Shown here one piece after another: positions 24,586-34,554 of a stretch of 64,000 nucleotides of DNA (positions are counted from its first letter, which is position 1; every line of letters starts with the position of its first letter). The notes under the pieces are model-generated. The model saw only the letters and a list, made by a program, of their open reading frames with translations, did not search any database and had not been told where the DNA came from. Both the position numbers and the translations under genes were made by a program. Source of the stretch: Bacteroidaceae bacterium (lineage in GTDB: Bacteria > Bacteroidota > Bacteroidia > Bacteroidales > Bacteroidaceae); assembly GCA_030843315.1 (NCBI GenBank), contig JAUUPT010000016.1, positions 5,067 to 69,066 of the forward strand, written 5' to 3'.

Positions 24586-26448
24586 ATGATTAAACAATAT
24601 ATACATAAATACGTATGGGGCGGACTGGCTGCCTTGCTGCTTCTGGGCACGGCTTCCTGTTCCGACTATCTGGACAAGGCACCCGAATCTGAAGTCTCGG
24701 ATAAGGACGCTTTCAAGAACTTTACCAATTTCCAGGGCTTTACAGAAGAGCTTTATTATTGCATTCCCGACTTTGCCAAAGGATATTGGACCAATTCCTG
24801 GAACTGGGGTGAGGATGAACTTATGAATGTGGGTACGAACTATCACATGTGCTACAAGATAGACCAGGGCGATTTCTGGGGTTGGCAGTCAGACTTTGAC
24901 GGTTGGCAGAGTGGCTGGATGGACCGGCGTGATAATACTACGACTGATAATGACCGCTTCCATAAATCATTATGGCCTCTGGCATGGTATGGCATCCGGA
25001 AGTGCAACATGGGATTGGAAAGCATGCCTCTGATGACCGATGCTACCGAAGAAGAGCGTACATTGGTCGAAGGCCAGCTCTATTTCTTCCGTGGCTGGTT
25101 TCACTTCGAACTGATGCAGTTCTTTGGTGGGCTGCCTTATATCGATTATGTACTTCCTTCTGGCGAAACGCTGACTTTGCCCCGTTTGAGTTATCAGGAA
25201 TGTGCCGAGAAAGCCGCTGCCGATTTTCGGAAGGCTGCCGACCTGCTTCCTGTCAATTGGGATGATACCAAGGTGGGAAAGAACACGCTGGGTAAGAATC
25301 AGCTGCGTATCAACAAGATTATGGCGCTTGGCTATCTGGGAAAAGATTTGTTGTGGGCAGGCAGCCCGCTGATGAATTATGAATCTCAAGGTAGCAAGAG
25401 TTACAATAAGGACTACTGCAAACGGGCAGCCGAAGCCTTCGGCGAATTGCTGACATTGGTAGAAAGTGGTCGGACACAGTATTCATTGGTTGATTTTGAA
25501 CATTATTCCGATTTGTTCTATACGGTCAATCAGGATGCATTGATGCCCGGATCTACCGAAGCCATCTTCCGGGGACCTTCTTACGACCCTTGGCAAAATT
25601 CATGCTTCGGACTGGCCAAACAGTTCGGTACAAGAACCATAACGGGCGAAGGAGATGTATTTACATTGCCTACTGCCAACTATGTGAATTATTATGGTAT
25701 GTCCAATGGCCTGCCGCTGAACGATCCGGCTTCGGGCTTTGACAAGTCGCATCCATGGAAAGACCGTGACCCTCGTTTCTATCATGACATCGTTTATGAC
25801 GGAGTAAAAGTAATGGAAAAGGCGGATACCTATGCCGAATTGTATACCAACAGTCCGATGCGAGATGTCATAACAGGTAGCCGCACGGGATATCTGCTGT
25901 ATAAATTCATTCCTGTCACGATGAATGGAATAGACAAAGGGTGGGATTGGAGTCCCCAACTCCATATCCATTTGAGCTGGATGCGTCTGGCGGATATCTA
26001 TCTGATGTATGCCGAGTCTGCGGCAAATGCTTCCGAATCAGCCACGGGCAAATCATCCAATTGTTCGCTCACAGCAGTCGATGCAGTTAACAGAATCCGC
26101 AACCGTGCCGGGGTGGAGGATGTGAACAGCAAATTTACCGGAACACTGGACGGCTTTATGGGTGAGCTTCGTCGTGAGCGTGCCGTGGAACTGTCTTATG
26201 AAGGGCATCGCTTTACGGACTTGCGTCGCTGGTTGCTGCTGACGGAATATCCCTATACCGTCAAGACTTCCCAGGAATTTATCCGTTCCGGTGAGTTCGA
26301 TGCTAATAATCCTCAGGAGAATGCAGTAAGCGGTTTTACCGAAGAAGTGATTCTTACCCGCAATTTCACCGAGAAGCATTATTGGTTGCCTCTGAAGAAG
26401 TCGGATACAAGCCTTTATCCGGAATTTGGGCAGAATCCCGGTTGGTAA
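24586..26448 (+). CDS. xusB: SusD-like surface glycan-binding lipoprotein (XusB type)
   Basis: This 620-residue protein has a lipobox (GTASC, Cys25) followed by SDYLDKAPES, the typical SusD N-terminus. TPR-like helices (WYGIRKCNMGLESM, EGQLYFFRGWFHFELMQFFGGLPY) and the C-terminal RagB/SusD block (NRIRNRAGVEDVNS...RRERAVELSYEGHRFTDLRRW) are complete. It forms the lid of the SusC channel encoded just upstream and binds xylan chains, probably through surface aromatics. It lies 36 bp before the second SusC. Confidence 0.9.
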   Translation: MIKQYIHKYVWGGLAALLLLGTASCSDYLDKAPESEVSDKDAFKNFTNFQGFTEELYYCIPDFAKGYWTNSWNWGEDELMNVGTNYHMCYKIDQGDFWGWQSDFDGWQSGWMDRRDNTTTDNDRFHKSLWPLAWYGIRKCNMGLESMPLMTDATEEERTLVEGQLYFFRGWFHFELMQFFGGLPYIDYVLPSGETLTLPRLSYQECAEKAAADFRKAADLLPVNWDDTKVGKNTLGKNQLRINKIMALGYLGKDLLWAGSPLMNYESQGSKSYNKDYCKRAAEAFGELLTLVESGRTQYSLVDFEHYSDLFYTVNQDALMPGSTEAIFRGPSYDPWQNSCFGLAKQFGTRTITGEGDVFTLPTANYVNYYGMSNGLPLNDPASGFDKSHPWKDRDPRFYHDIVYDGVKVMEKADTYAELYTNSPMRDVITGSRTGYLLYKFIPVTMNGIDKGWDWSPQLHIHLSWMRLADIYLMYAESAANASESATGKSSNCSLTAVDAVNRIRNRAGVEDVNSKFTGTLDGFMGELRRERAVELSYEGHRFTDLRRWLLLTEYPYTVKTSQEFIRSGEFDANNPQENAVSGFTEEVILTRNFTEKHYWLPLKKSDTSLYPEFGQNPGW

Positions 26449-26484
26449 CAAGGTTAATACGTAGTTTAATAAAATGAAAGAACA

Positions 26485-29316
26485 ATGAAACATATACATA
26501 TAAAGATCGTTTTGAGTGCCATGGCTTTTATGCCCTTGGGACTGATGGCACAGGAGGGCGCAACGGAAATTGTTGCAGACTCTTTGACGGCCGATAAAGT
26601 CAACGTGGCTTTCCGAACGGTGGATCAGAAAGACTTGTTGGGAGGTGTTTCTGTAGTGGACATGAACCGGCTGACAGACAAGAATTATTCTACTAATAGC
26701 TTGGACAATATGCAAGCCTTCGTAAGTGGTTATAGCGGTCAGTTATGGAACATGGGCGACGCTTTGGTTCTGGTGGACGGGGTGCCTCGTGCAGCCAACA
26801 ATGTGATGCCGACAGAAATAGAACAGATTACTTTCCTGAAAAGTGCAGCAGCTGTTACATTGTATGGCAGCCGTGCAGCGAAGGGAGCTATTCTTATTAC
26901 TACCAAACGCGGACGCGGTGATGAACTTCAGGTGAGTGTGCGAGGTAATGCCAGCCTGATAGTACCGAAGAGCTATCCGAAGTATTTGGGATCAGCCGAA
27001 TACATGACGCTTTACAACGAAGCGCGTACCAACGACGGACTGGCGCCTACTTACAGTACCGAAACCATTTATAATACTTCTACCGGACAGAATCCTTACC
27101 GTTATCCTGACGTTAACTTTTTCTCTTCCGACTATCTGAAGAAGGCCTATAACCGATATGATGCCACAGCCGAGTTTTCGGGTGGCGGCAAGTATGCGCA
27201 CTTTTATACCAATATCGGTTTTTATAACGAAGGCAATCTGGTAAACTTCGGAGAAGGGAAGGACAATCATATCAACCGACTGAATATCCGCGGTAATGTG
27301 GACTTACGCCTGAATGACTGGGTGAGTGGCTGGGTAAATGCCAATGCCACTTTCTATGATTCGCGCAATGATAATGCCGATTATTGGGGAAGTTCCTCTA
27401 CGCTTCGTCCCAACCGTGTGTCTCCGCTGGTTCCTGTCAGCTATGTGGAGGAAAATGATGTGAACTCCTGGACATTGATTAACAATAGCAATTATCTGAT
27501 TGATGGCAAATACCTGCTGGGCGGTACACAGCTGGATTCTACCAACCCGTTTGCCGGAATGTATGCAGGTGGTTACAATAAGTGGACTTCCCGTCAGTTT
27601 CAGTTCGATGCCGGTATCAATCTGGCACTCGACAAGGTGTTGAAAGGACTTTCGTTCCGCACGCAGTTTGCCGTGGACTATGCTACCAGCTATACAACGG
27701 CTATCAATAAGAACTATGCTACTTATGAGGCTACCTGGAATAACTATATGGGCAAGGACTTGATTACGTCCCTGACGAAATATAATAAGGATAGCAATAC
27801 AGGTACACAGGATGTATCGGGCAGTGCTGAAACACAGACTATCATGTTCTCCGGTCAGTTCAATTACAACCGCACGTTCAACCGCGACCATAATGTATCG
27901 GCTGTTTTGCTGGCACATGGCTATCAGCAGACTATATCCGGCACTTACCACCGCACCAGCAATGCAAACCTGGGCTTGCAGGCAGGATATAACTACAAAG
28001 GCAAGTACTATGTCGATTTCAGTGCGGCAGCCATCCATTCCGCCAAGCTGGCAGAGGGGCATCGCCAGGCATTGTCGCCTGCTCTGTCTGTGGCATGGCG
28101 CCTAAGCAAGGAAAACTTCCTGGCAGACTCACCCGTGGTGGATGACTTGAAATTGACAGCTTCCGTAGCCAGCCTGAATCAGGATTTGGATTTGACTATA
28201 ACGAAGGACGATGTGGTTACAGACTATTACTTATATGATAATATATTCACATCTACAGGTACCTGGTGGGGATGGTCTGAGTCTTCCAATTCTATGCAAG
28301 CCTCTGACTCGCGCCGTGGTGGCAATGATGATTTGACTTTCGTGAAGCGCAAAGAGTTCACCGTCGGTTTGGATGCATCGTTATGGAAAGGCTTTCTGAA
28401 GCTGAATGCCAACTTCTTCACTACCAAGACCGAAGGACTGATAACAACTCCGGGCACTATATACCCCAGTTATTTCATAACTTATTGGCCGGAAACTTCT
28501 TTCCTTCCTTACATCAATTATAATGATAATCAGCGTACGGGATTCGATTTTGCCCTCAACCTGAACAAGAAACTGGGCGGTGTAGAGTGGAATTTGGGAG
28601 TGAACGGAATGTATTATACGTCCAAGAACACAAAGGTAAGTGAGAATGTAGCTTATGATTATCTGAAGACTGAAGGCCAGCCGATTGATGCCCTTTGGGG
28701 ATTGCAGAGCGACGGTTTCTACAAAGACGAAGCGGACATTGCCAGCTCTGCCACATCCAGCTTTGGTGAAGTGAAACCGGGTGACATCAAATATATAGAC
28801 CAGAATGGCGATGATGTCATTGACGACAAGGATAAAGTGGTATTGGGCAAATGGGGTGCACCTTTCATCATGGGTGTCAACCTGACAGCTAAATGGAAAG
28901 GACTGACCGTCTTTGCCGCACTGACCGCTAACTTTGGCGGCAAGGGAATGAAGAACAATACCTATATGTGGGTTTATGGTGACCGCAAATATTCGGAAGT
29001 AGTCCGTGGTCGCTGGACACCGGAGACTGCTGCCATAGCCACTTATCCGCGACTGACCACACAGAGCGGCGACCATAATTTCCGTGATTCGGACTTCTGG
29101 CTTTACAGCACCGACCGGATAGATTTGGGTAAAGTGCAAGTGACCTATGACTTGCCGGAGAGCATACTGAAAGGTTCCTTCATCAAGGGCTTGGCCGTCT
29201 ACGTCAGCGGGGCTAACCTGCTTACAATCTCCGGTGAACGCAAGTATATGGAGATGAATGTGGGAAGTGCTCCCCAGTGCCGTACTTATAATCTGGGATT
29301 GAAGGCACAATTCTAA
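26485..29316 (+). CDS. xusC: Second SusC-like transporter lacking the N-terminal extension (XusC type)
   Basis: This 943-residue TonB-dependent protein goes from its signal peptide (to ~22, LMAQEG) almost straight into the plug (FRTVDQKDLLGGVSVVD...ALVLVDGVPRAANN...GAILITTKRG). The CarboxypepD_reg-like domain and the clear TonB box of the first SusC are not visible. The barrel is complete and ends in CRTYNLGLKAQF. Second SusC proteins of xus loci are commonly of this shorter type. How it contacts TonB is less obvious, perhaps through the N-terminal stretch. Its own SusD gene follows 31 bp downstream. Confidence 0.88.
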   Translation: MKHIHIKIVLSAMAFMPLGLMAQEGATEIVADSLTADKVNVAFRTVDQKDLLGGVSVVDMNRLTDKNYSTNSLDNMQAFVSGYSGQLWNMGDALVLVDGVPRAANNVMPTEIEQITFLKSAAAVTLYGSRAAKGAILITTKRGRGDELQVSVRGNASLIVPKSYPKYLGSAEYMTLYNEARTNDGLAPTYSTETIYNTSTGQNPYRYPDVNFFSSDYLKKAYNRYDATAEFSGGGKYAHFYTNIGFYNEGNLVNFGEGKDNHINRLNIRGNVDLRLNDWVSGWVNANATFYDSRNDNADYWGSSSTLRPNRVSPLVPVSYVEENDVNSWTLINNSNYLIDGKYLLGGTQLDSTNPFAGMYAGGYNKWTSRQFQFDAGINLALDKVLKGLSFRTQFAVDYATSYTTAINKNYATYEATWNNYMGKDLITSLTKYNKDSNTGTQDVSGSAETQTIMFSGQFNYNRTFNRDHNVSAVLLAHGYQQTISGTYHRTSNANLGLQAGYNYKGKYYVDFSAAAIHSAKLAEGHRQALSPALSVAWRLSKENFLADSPVVDDLKLTASVASLNQDLDLTITKDDVVTDYYLYDNIFTSTGTWWGWSESSNSMQASDSRRGGNDDLTFVKRKEFTVGLDASLWKGFLKLNANFFTTKTEGLITTPGTIYPSYFITYWPETSFLPYINYNDNQRTGFDFALNLNKKLGGVEWNLGVNGMYYTSKNTKVSENVAYDYLKTEGQPIDALWGLQSDGFYKDEADIASSATSSFGEVKPGDIKYIDQNGDDVIDDKDKVVLGKWGAPFIMGVNLTAKWKGLTVFAALTANFGGKGMKNNTYMWVYGDRKYSEVVRGRWTPETAAIATYPRLTTQSGDHNFRDSDFWLYSTDRIDLGKVQVTYDLPESILKGSFIKGLAVYVSGANLLTISGERKYMEMNVGSAPQCRTYNLGLKAQF

Positions 29317-29347
29317 GGGAACAAACTAACTAAATACAGAATTAGTC

Positions 29348-31138
29348 ATGAAAAATATAATAAAGATAATAGCTCTTGCTTCTTTGCTGACAGGTTGTGA
29401 TGACCTCTTTGAACCTGCCATCGAGAACAATTTGGGTTTGGAGTATATGTATGAGAATGCGGACTATGCCGACGGAGTACTAGGAAATGCCTATACGCGT
29501 ATTCCCTCTGATTCCTATTCATTCAATGATGTGGCTACGGACGATGCAGTCATCAATGATGTAACTAACGGTTACCGTAAGATGGCTTCCGGAACGTGGA
29601 GGGCGGACAACAACCCTACGGAACGCTGGCAGAATTGTCGGGCAGCCATCCAGTATCTGAACCTCTTCCTGGCCAATGCTGATAAAGTGCATTGGGCAAA
29701 CGATGAACTTGTATCCGGCATGTTCAATGACCGGGAGAAAGGAGAGGCTTATGCCTTGCGTGCCATGTATATGTATTATTTGCTCCAGGCTCATGGCGGA
29801 TGGAGTGCGGACGGCCGGTTGCTGGGTATTCCTATAATCACCGAACCGGAAGATGCAAATTCCGATTTCAATGTTCCACGAGCTTCTTTTGACGATTGCA
29901 TGAAAGCTATTTATGATGATATTGAAAAGGCATTGAGCCTGCTCCCGACTGACTATGCCAATATCAACAGTGATGCAGAAGTGCCCTCCAAGTATAAGAA
30001 TGAGGGAGTGACCAGAGTACAGTACAATCGTGTGTTTGGCAAGACTTTCATCGGACGTATTTCCGGCCGTATCGCTGAGGCCATCCGTTCGCAAGCCGCG
30101 CTCCTGGCTGCCAGCCCAGCTTTTGCTGAGGGCACTAGCACCTCGTGGGAGGATGCCGCCAATTATGCTGCCACGGTGCTGGACCGCATCAATGGAGTCA
30201 GCGGTCTGGATGCTACCGGCGGTACTTGGTATTGCAATACTAATGATATTCAGAACATCGTCACAGCCGGTGAATCCCCCGCCGAGATATTATGGCGCGG
30301 TACGAAGAGCTCTTCCAATAGTTTGGAAGCAGACAGTTATCCGCCTTCCATTTATGGCAAAGGACGCATTAATCCGACACAGAACTTGGTGGATGCTTTC
30401 CCAATGGCCAACGGATATCCTGTCTCAGAGGCTGAGGCAGACTTCGACAAGAGCAATCCGTATGCAAACCGTGATCCGCGCCTGGGGCAATATATCTTGT
30501 ATGACGGAGCCACAGCTGGTGTCAACAACGACGTGATTCATACGGCTTCCGACTATACGGCCAATGACAACAGTCAGAAAGACGCGCTGAATAACGAAGA
30601 AGGATATTCCACCCGTACGGGTTATTACATGCGAAAGCTGTTGCGCCAGGACATCAACCTCGATCCGAATGTAAACAGTGAGCAGGAACACTATCAGGCA
30701 CGTATCCGCTATACGGAAATATTCCTGAACTATGCCGAGGCTGCCAATGAAGCATTTGGTCCTACGGGTAGGGGAACCCATAGCTACTCAGCCTACGATG
30801 TTATCAAAGCCATCCGTAACCGTGCCGGTATAGGCACCGATAATGGCGATGCCTACTTGGAATCCATCAAGAACGACAAGGAGAAGATGCGAGAACTAAT
30901 TCGTAACGAACGCCGTCTGGAACTTTGTTTTGAAGGTTTCCGCTTTTGGGACTTGCGCCGCTGGAAAGCCGACCTGACCGAAAAGGCATACGGCGTGAGC
31001 ATCACGGGAAGTTCTTCCAAAACCTACGAACAGATTGAGGTAGACAACCGCAATTATAAGGACTATATGTATTACGGCCCGGTACCTTACAGCGAAGTTC
31101 TGAAGTTCGATGCCCTGGAGCAGAACAAGGGATGGTAA
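29348..31138 (+). CDS. xusD: Second SusD-like lipoprotein (XusD type)
   Basis: This 596-residue protein has a lipobox (LLTGC, Cys16) with DD following, an acidic context favouring surface export in Bacteroides. It has SusD features throughout: NCRAAIQYLNLFL, KGEAYALRAMYMYYLLQAHGGW, and the C-terminal KAIRNRAGIGTDNGD...RNERRLELCFEGFRFWDLRRW. It pairs with the second SusC upstream. It is 34 bp before the XusE gene. The two SusD proteins differ widely, suggesting different chain lengths or decorations bound. Confidence 0.9.
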   Translation: MKNIIKIIALASLLTGCDDLFEPAIENNLGLEYMYENADYADGVLGNAYTRIPSDSYSFNDVATDDAVINDVTNGYRKMASGTWRADNNPTERWQNCRAAIQYLNLFLANADKVHWANDELVSGMFNDREKGEAYALRAMYMYYLLQAHGGWSADGRLLGIPIITEPEDANSDFNVPRASFDDCMKAIYDDIEKALSLLPTDYANINSDAEVPSKYKNEGVTRVQYNRVFGKTFIGRISGRIAEAIRSQAALLAASPAFAEGTSTSWEDAANYAATVLDRINGVSGLDATGGTWYCNTNDIQNIVTAGESPAEILWRGTKSSSNSLEADSYPPSIYGKGRINPTQNLVDAFPMANGYPVSEAEADFDKSNPYANRDPRLGQYILYDGATAGVNNDVIHTASDYTANDNSQKDALNNEEGYSTRTGYYMRKLLRQDINLDPNVNSEQEHYQARIRYTEIFLNYAEAANEAFGPTGRGTHSYSAYDVIKAIRNRAGIGTDNGDAYLESIKNDKEKMRELIRNERRLELCFEGFRFWDLRRWKADLTEKAYGVSITGSSSKTYEQIEVDNRNYKDYMYYGPVPYSEVLKFDALEQNKGW

Positions 31139-31172
31139 AATGAAGTATGTACAACTTAAATAAGATAAGATA

Positions 31173-32183
31173 ATGAAAAAGAATATATTGGCTTTGATGG
31201 TGCTTGCCGCACTGTTTGCCTCATGCGAAAACTCTGATTGGGACTTTCCCGATTACGGCAAGACAAGTGTCTATTTTGCCAAACAGACCCCGATACGTAC
31301 CATCACATTGGGAACAGATACCTATGATACTACGCTGGATAATGAACATAAATGTCAGATAATGGCTGCTATGGGTGGAGTGTATGAAAATGAAACCAAC
31401 CGTATCATTGACTTCAAGGTGGATAATTCACTTTGCGACGGCCTGACTTATGAAGACGGCAGGGAAGTGCTTCCGATGCCATCAGAGTATTATACGCTGG
31501 CATCCAATCAGATTATTATCCCGAAAGGCCGGGTACTGGGCGGTGTGGAAGTGCAGTTGAATGATGCTTTCTTCAATGACCCCAAATCCATTGTGGCGAA
31601 TTATGTCATTCCTTTGCAGATGACCGGCGTGGAGAATGCCGACACGATATTGGAAAGCAAGAACTATATCCTTTACGCCCTGAAGTACAAGAATAAATGG
31701 GATGGTTACTGGCTGAGCCGCGGTACGGATGTAATTGATGACAACGGCACCGTCACTACAGAGGAACGCAAAGGTGAATATATTGAAGATGATGAAGTGC
31801 GCACACTCTCCACTTCGGCCTACAAGCAGGTGATTTATCCGCTGTCTACGGTGGTACAGGTGTACAAGGATAACGGACTGTTGGGAACTGAAACCCTGAA
31901 CTGTGATTTGCTGCTCACGTTCGATGATAATGATAACTGCATCATAACCAGTGCTACCGAAGGCTACACAGTAAGCGGAAGCGGCAAATGGACCCAGGAA
32001 GGTGCCAAGAAGGCCTGGGGTGACAAAGACAGGGATTTGCTGGAACTGAACTATGAAGTGATGTATTACTACCGGCAGCAAGCCGATGGCCCCACACTGT
32101 ACAAAAAGTACACTTGTGATGATATGCTGGTAATGCGCGACCGTGGCAGCAAACTGGAAGAGTTTACTCCCGGAAGCAATTGA
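31173..32183 (+). CDS. xusE: XusE-type surface glycan-binding lipoprotein (DUF1735 region)
   Basis: This 336-residue lipoprotein (lipobox FASC, Cys18, followed by ENSDWDFPDYG) has an N-terminal beta-domain of DUF1735 type (YFAKQTPIRTITLG...PKGRVLGGVEVQLN...ANYVIPLQMTG). A C-terminal beta-rich region (~170-336) resembles the lipocalin-like/DUF5627 part of similar proteins. The position between SusD and GH10 is fixed in xus loci. It probably binds xylan at the cell surface without catalysis. It is expressed from the same operon, 32 bp before GH10. Confidence 0.82.
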   Translation: MKKNILALMVLAALFASCENSDWDFPDYGKTSVYFAKQTPIRTITLGTDTYDTTLDNEHKCQIMAAMGGVYENETNRIIDFKVDNSLCDGLTYEDGREVLPMPSEYYTLASNQIIIPKGRVLGGVEVQLNDAFFNDPKSIVANYVIPLQMTGVENADTILESKNYILYALKYKNKWDGYWLSRGTDVIDDNGTVTTEERKGEYIEDDEVRTLSTSAYKQVIYPLSTVVQVYKDNGLLGTETLNCDLLLTFDDNDNCIITSATEGYTVSGSGKWTQEGAKKAWGDKDRDLLELNYEVMYYYRQQADGPTLYKKYTCDDMLVMRDRGSKLEEFTPGSN

Positions 32184-32215
32184 TAAAACCGATTTCCAAG
32201 TAAAGACAAATATCT

Positions 32216-34462
32216 ATGAAACAATATATAAATAAAACAATAGCAGTAATGTCTGCATCGGTCATTCTGGCCGGATGCACGGACACAGATATTGCCAAAT
32301 TTGCGGTGGAAAAGCCGCAGACAATAGCAGACATGGAGTATTTGAACGAATACGATGCGCTGAAATCATACGTCGACCGTACCGCCTCTCCCAACTTCAA
32401 GTTGGGAACGGGCGCCTCGGCAGCCGATTATAATTCGAAAGGAATTGTCTACCGTCTGGTCAATGCGAATTATGACGAAATGACGGCAGGCAACGAAATG
32501 AAGTACAGTTATTGTGTGGCGGAAGACGGAACGATGGATTTCTCCACAGTTTCTTCCCTGGTAGAGAACGCACGCTCGGCAGGGGTGTCCATTTTTGGTC
32601 ACACCCTCTGCTGGCACGCGCAGCAGCAGAACAAATACCTGAACGGGCTGATTGCGGACAAAAACGTGGAGCCCGATCCCAGTACTGCGAATCCGGTTTT
32701 GCATATCAATACCTCGGCAGCCAAAGAAAACCCCTGGGACTGGGAAATCTATTACGACTTGGACACTCCTCTGACCATAGGGCAGGAGTACACTATCAGT
32801 ATGCGCACCAAGGCATCATCCGCCACTTCATTCCCTTTCTGGCCGGGGCTTATCGATGGGTCCGAAACCCATTATCTGCCAAGCTTTTCGGCAAGTGAGC
32901 AATGGGGCACTTCTTCCATCACTTTCACGCCAACTGCCGCTATCGAACGGTTACGGTTCTGCTTCGGGCAATTCGGAGGCGATTTGTATTTTGATGATGT
33001 GGTGCTGACCGCCACAGGTTCGGATGTAAATCTGATAAACAACAGTTCTTTCGATGAAGACGATTTGACGGGCTGGAGCAAGGCAAGCTGGGTAGACTAT
33101 ACTTACCGGATAGAGAGGGTTACAGCCGGAGTTTCCGGTGGATGGGAGAACTTGGTCAGCAATGCCGATTGCGAAAGCGATGATGTTTCCTGTTTCTATG
33201 CTACCGAGATAGGAGTTGGCCCCAATCCGGCAACTATCGGTGCAGCCGGAACCGGTGCCGATGGTGCAGGACATGCCATCGTGGTACATTCGGGCGATAA
33301 TCCGGCAAATACTTGGGACACACAGTTCTTCGTTAAAGTTCCTTATACGTTCCAGCAGGGCGAGGCATATCGCTTCAGCATGAAGGTACGTGCCGACAAG
33401 AATGCTACCGCCGAATCTCAGGCGCATAACGAACCCGGTGGCTATCTGCACTGGGCTATGGTAGGTAGTCCCAACATTACGACAGAGTGGCAGGAATATA
33501 CTAATTCGGGAGTGATTGCCGCAGAGCAGAACGGCATGAACACCATCGCATTCAACCTTGCTGTACTGCCCGAAGCCAATACCTATTACTTTGATGATAT
33601 CCATTTTGAGATAGAAAAAGCGGGCGATACCGTTCCCATGACTCCGGAAGAGAAGAAAACCGTCCTGACGGAAGCTATGGAGTCCTGGATAAAGGGCATG
33701 ATGGAAACCACAGGAGATTACGTCAAGAGTTGGGATGTGGTGAACGAACCCATTTCGGGAGATGACAATGATGGGGATGGTATTTACGATTTATGGTCAG
33801 TCGACCATGTATCGGCAGATGATGCCGCCAATAATTTCTACTGGCGCGACTATCTGGGCGATGAAGACCTAGTACGCCTGCCGGTGAAGTTTGCCCGTCA
33901 GTATTTTGCCGAGAACGGCGGCAGCCCGTCCGACTTGAAGTTGTTCATCAACGATTACAACCTGGAATCGGATTGGGACGACAACAAGAAACTGAAGAGC
34001 CTGATAGAATGGATCAAGCGTTGGGAAGCCGACGGTACGACGCAGATTGACGGCATCGGCTCGCAGATGCACGTTTCCTGTTTTGCCGATCCCGCCACCC
34101 AGCAGAGCAAGGAAGAGCATGTGGTGAAGATGCTGGAACTGCTGGCAGCAAGCGGTAAACTGGTGAAAATCTCCGAACTGGATATGGGATATGTGGATGC
34201 TGCCGGCAATGCAGTAAAGACAGCTGATATGACAGAGGAGCAACACAAAGCGATGTCTGATTACTATAAGTTCATTGTGAAGAAGTATTTCGAAATCATT
34301 CCTGCCAATCAGCAGTATGGTATCACGCATTGGAGTCCGACAGATGCCGGAGATGCTTCTTCTGACTGGCGTGCCGGCGAACCTATCGGCCTATGGGATA
34401 GAAACTATAACCGCAAGCATGTATATGCCGGATTTGCCGACGGTCTGGCAGGAAAAGAATAA
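32216..34462 (+). CDS. xyn10C: GH10 endo-beta-1,4-xylanase with inserted CBM pair
   Basis: This 748-residue lipoprotein (lipobox LAGC, Cys21) cuts xylan at the cell surface. The GH10 barrel begins at ~40 (KLGTGASAADY...VNANYDEMTAGNEMKY...GHTLCWHAQQ). It is interrupted at about 145-480 by two CBM4-like beta-sandwiches, each ending in a YFDD motif, then resumes (TPEEKKTVLTEAMESWIKGM). The acid/base Glu is in WDVVNEPI (~509) and the nucleophile Glu in VKISELDMG (~654). This insertion is typical of xus-linked GH10 enzymes. It is the last gene of the operon, ending at the terminator at 34511. Confidence 0.92.
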   Translation: MKQYINKTIAVMSASVILAGCTDTDIAKFAVEKPQTIADMEYLNEYDALKSYVDRTASPNFKLGTGASAADYNSKGIVYRLVNANYDEMTAGNEMKYSYCVAEDGTMDFSTVSSLVENARSAGVSIFGHTLCWHAQQQNKYLNGLIADKNVEPDPSTANPVLHINTSAAKENPWDWEIYYDLDTPLTIGQEYTISMRTKASSATSFPFWPGLIDGSETHYLPSFSASEQWGTSSITFTPTAAIERLRFCFGQFGGDLYFDDVVLTATGSDVNLINNSSFDEDDLTGWSKASWVDYTYRIERVTAGVSGGWENLVSNADCESDDVSCFYATEIGVGPNPATIGAAGTGADGAGHAIVVHSGDNPANTWDTQFFVKVPYTFQQGEAYRFSMKVRADKNATAESQAHNEPGGYLHWAMVGSPNITTEWQEYTNSGVIAAEQNGMNTIAFNLAVLPEANTYYFDDIHFEIEKAGDTVPMTPEEKKTVLTEAMESWIKGMMETTGDYVKSWDVVNEPISGDDNDGDGIYDLWSVDHVSADDAANNFYWRDYLGDEDLVRLPVKFARQYFAENGGSPSDLKLFINDYNLESDWDDNKKLKSLIEWIKRWEADGTTQIDGIGSQMHVSCFADPATQQSKEEHVVKMLELLAASGKLVKISELDMGYVDAAGNAVKTADMTEEQHKAMSDYYKFIVKKYFEIIPANQQYGITHWSPTDAGDASSDWRAGEPIGLWDRNYNRKHVYAGFADGLAGKE

Positions 34463-34510
34463 TTCAAGGTTTGAATAAATTGGTTTATTGATTTAGTTTG
34501 GGTTTATTGG

Positions 34511-34554
34511 ATGGCAGAGTTTGTAATGAACTCTGCCATACCAATATTTTTTTT
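34511..34554 (+). terminator. Terminator of the xus operon
   Basis: Eleven-base arms ATGGCAGAGTT and AACTCTGCCAT with a 7-base loop are followed by a run of T (34547-34554). It ends the rightward operon just before the stop of the convergent regulator gene. Confidence 0.85.
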
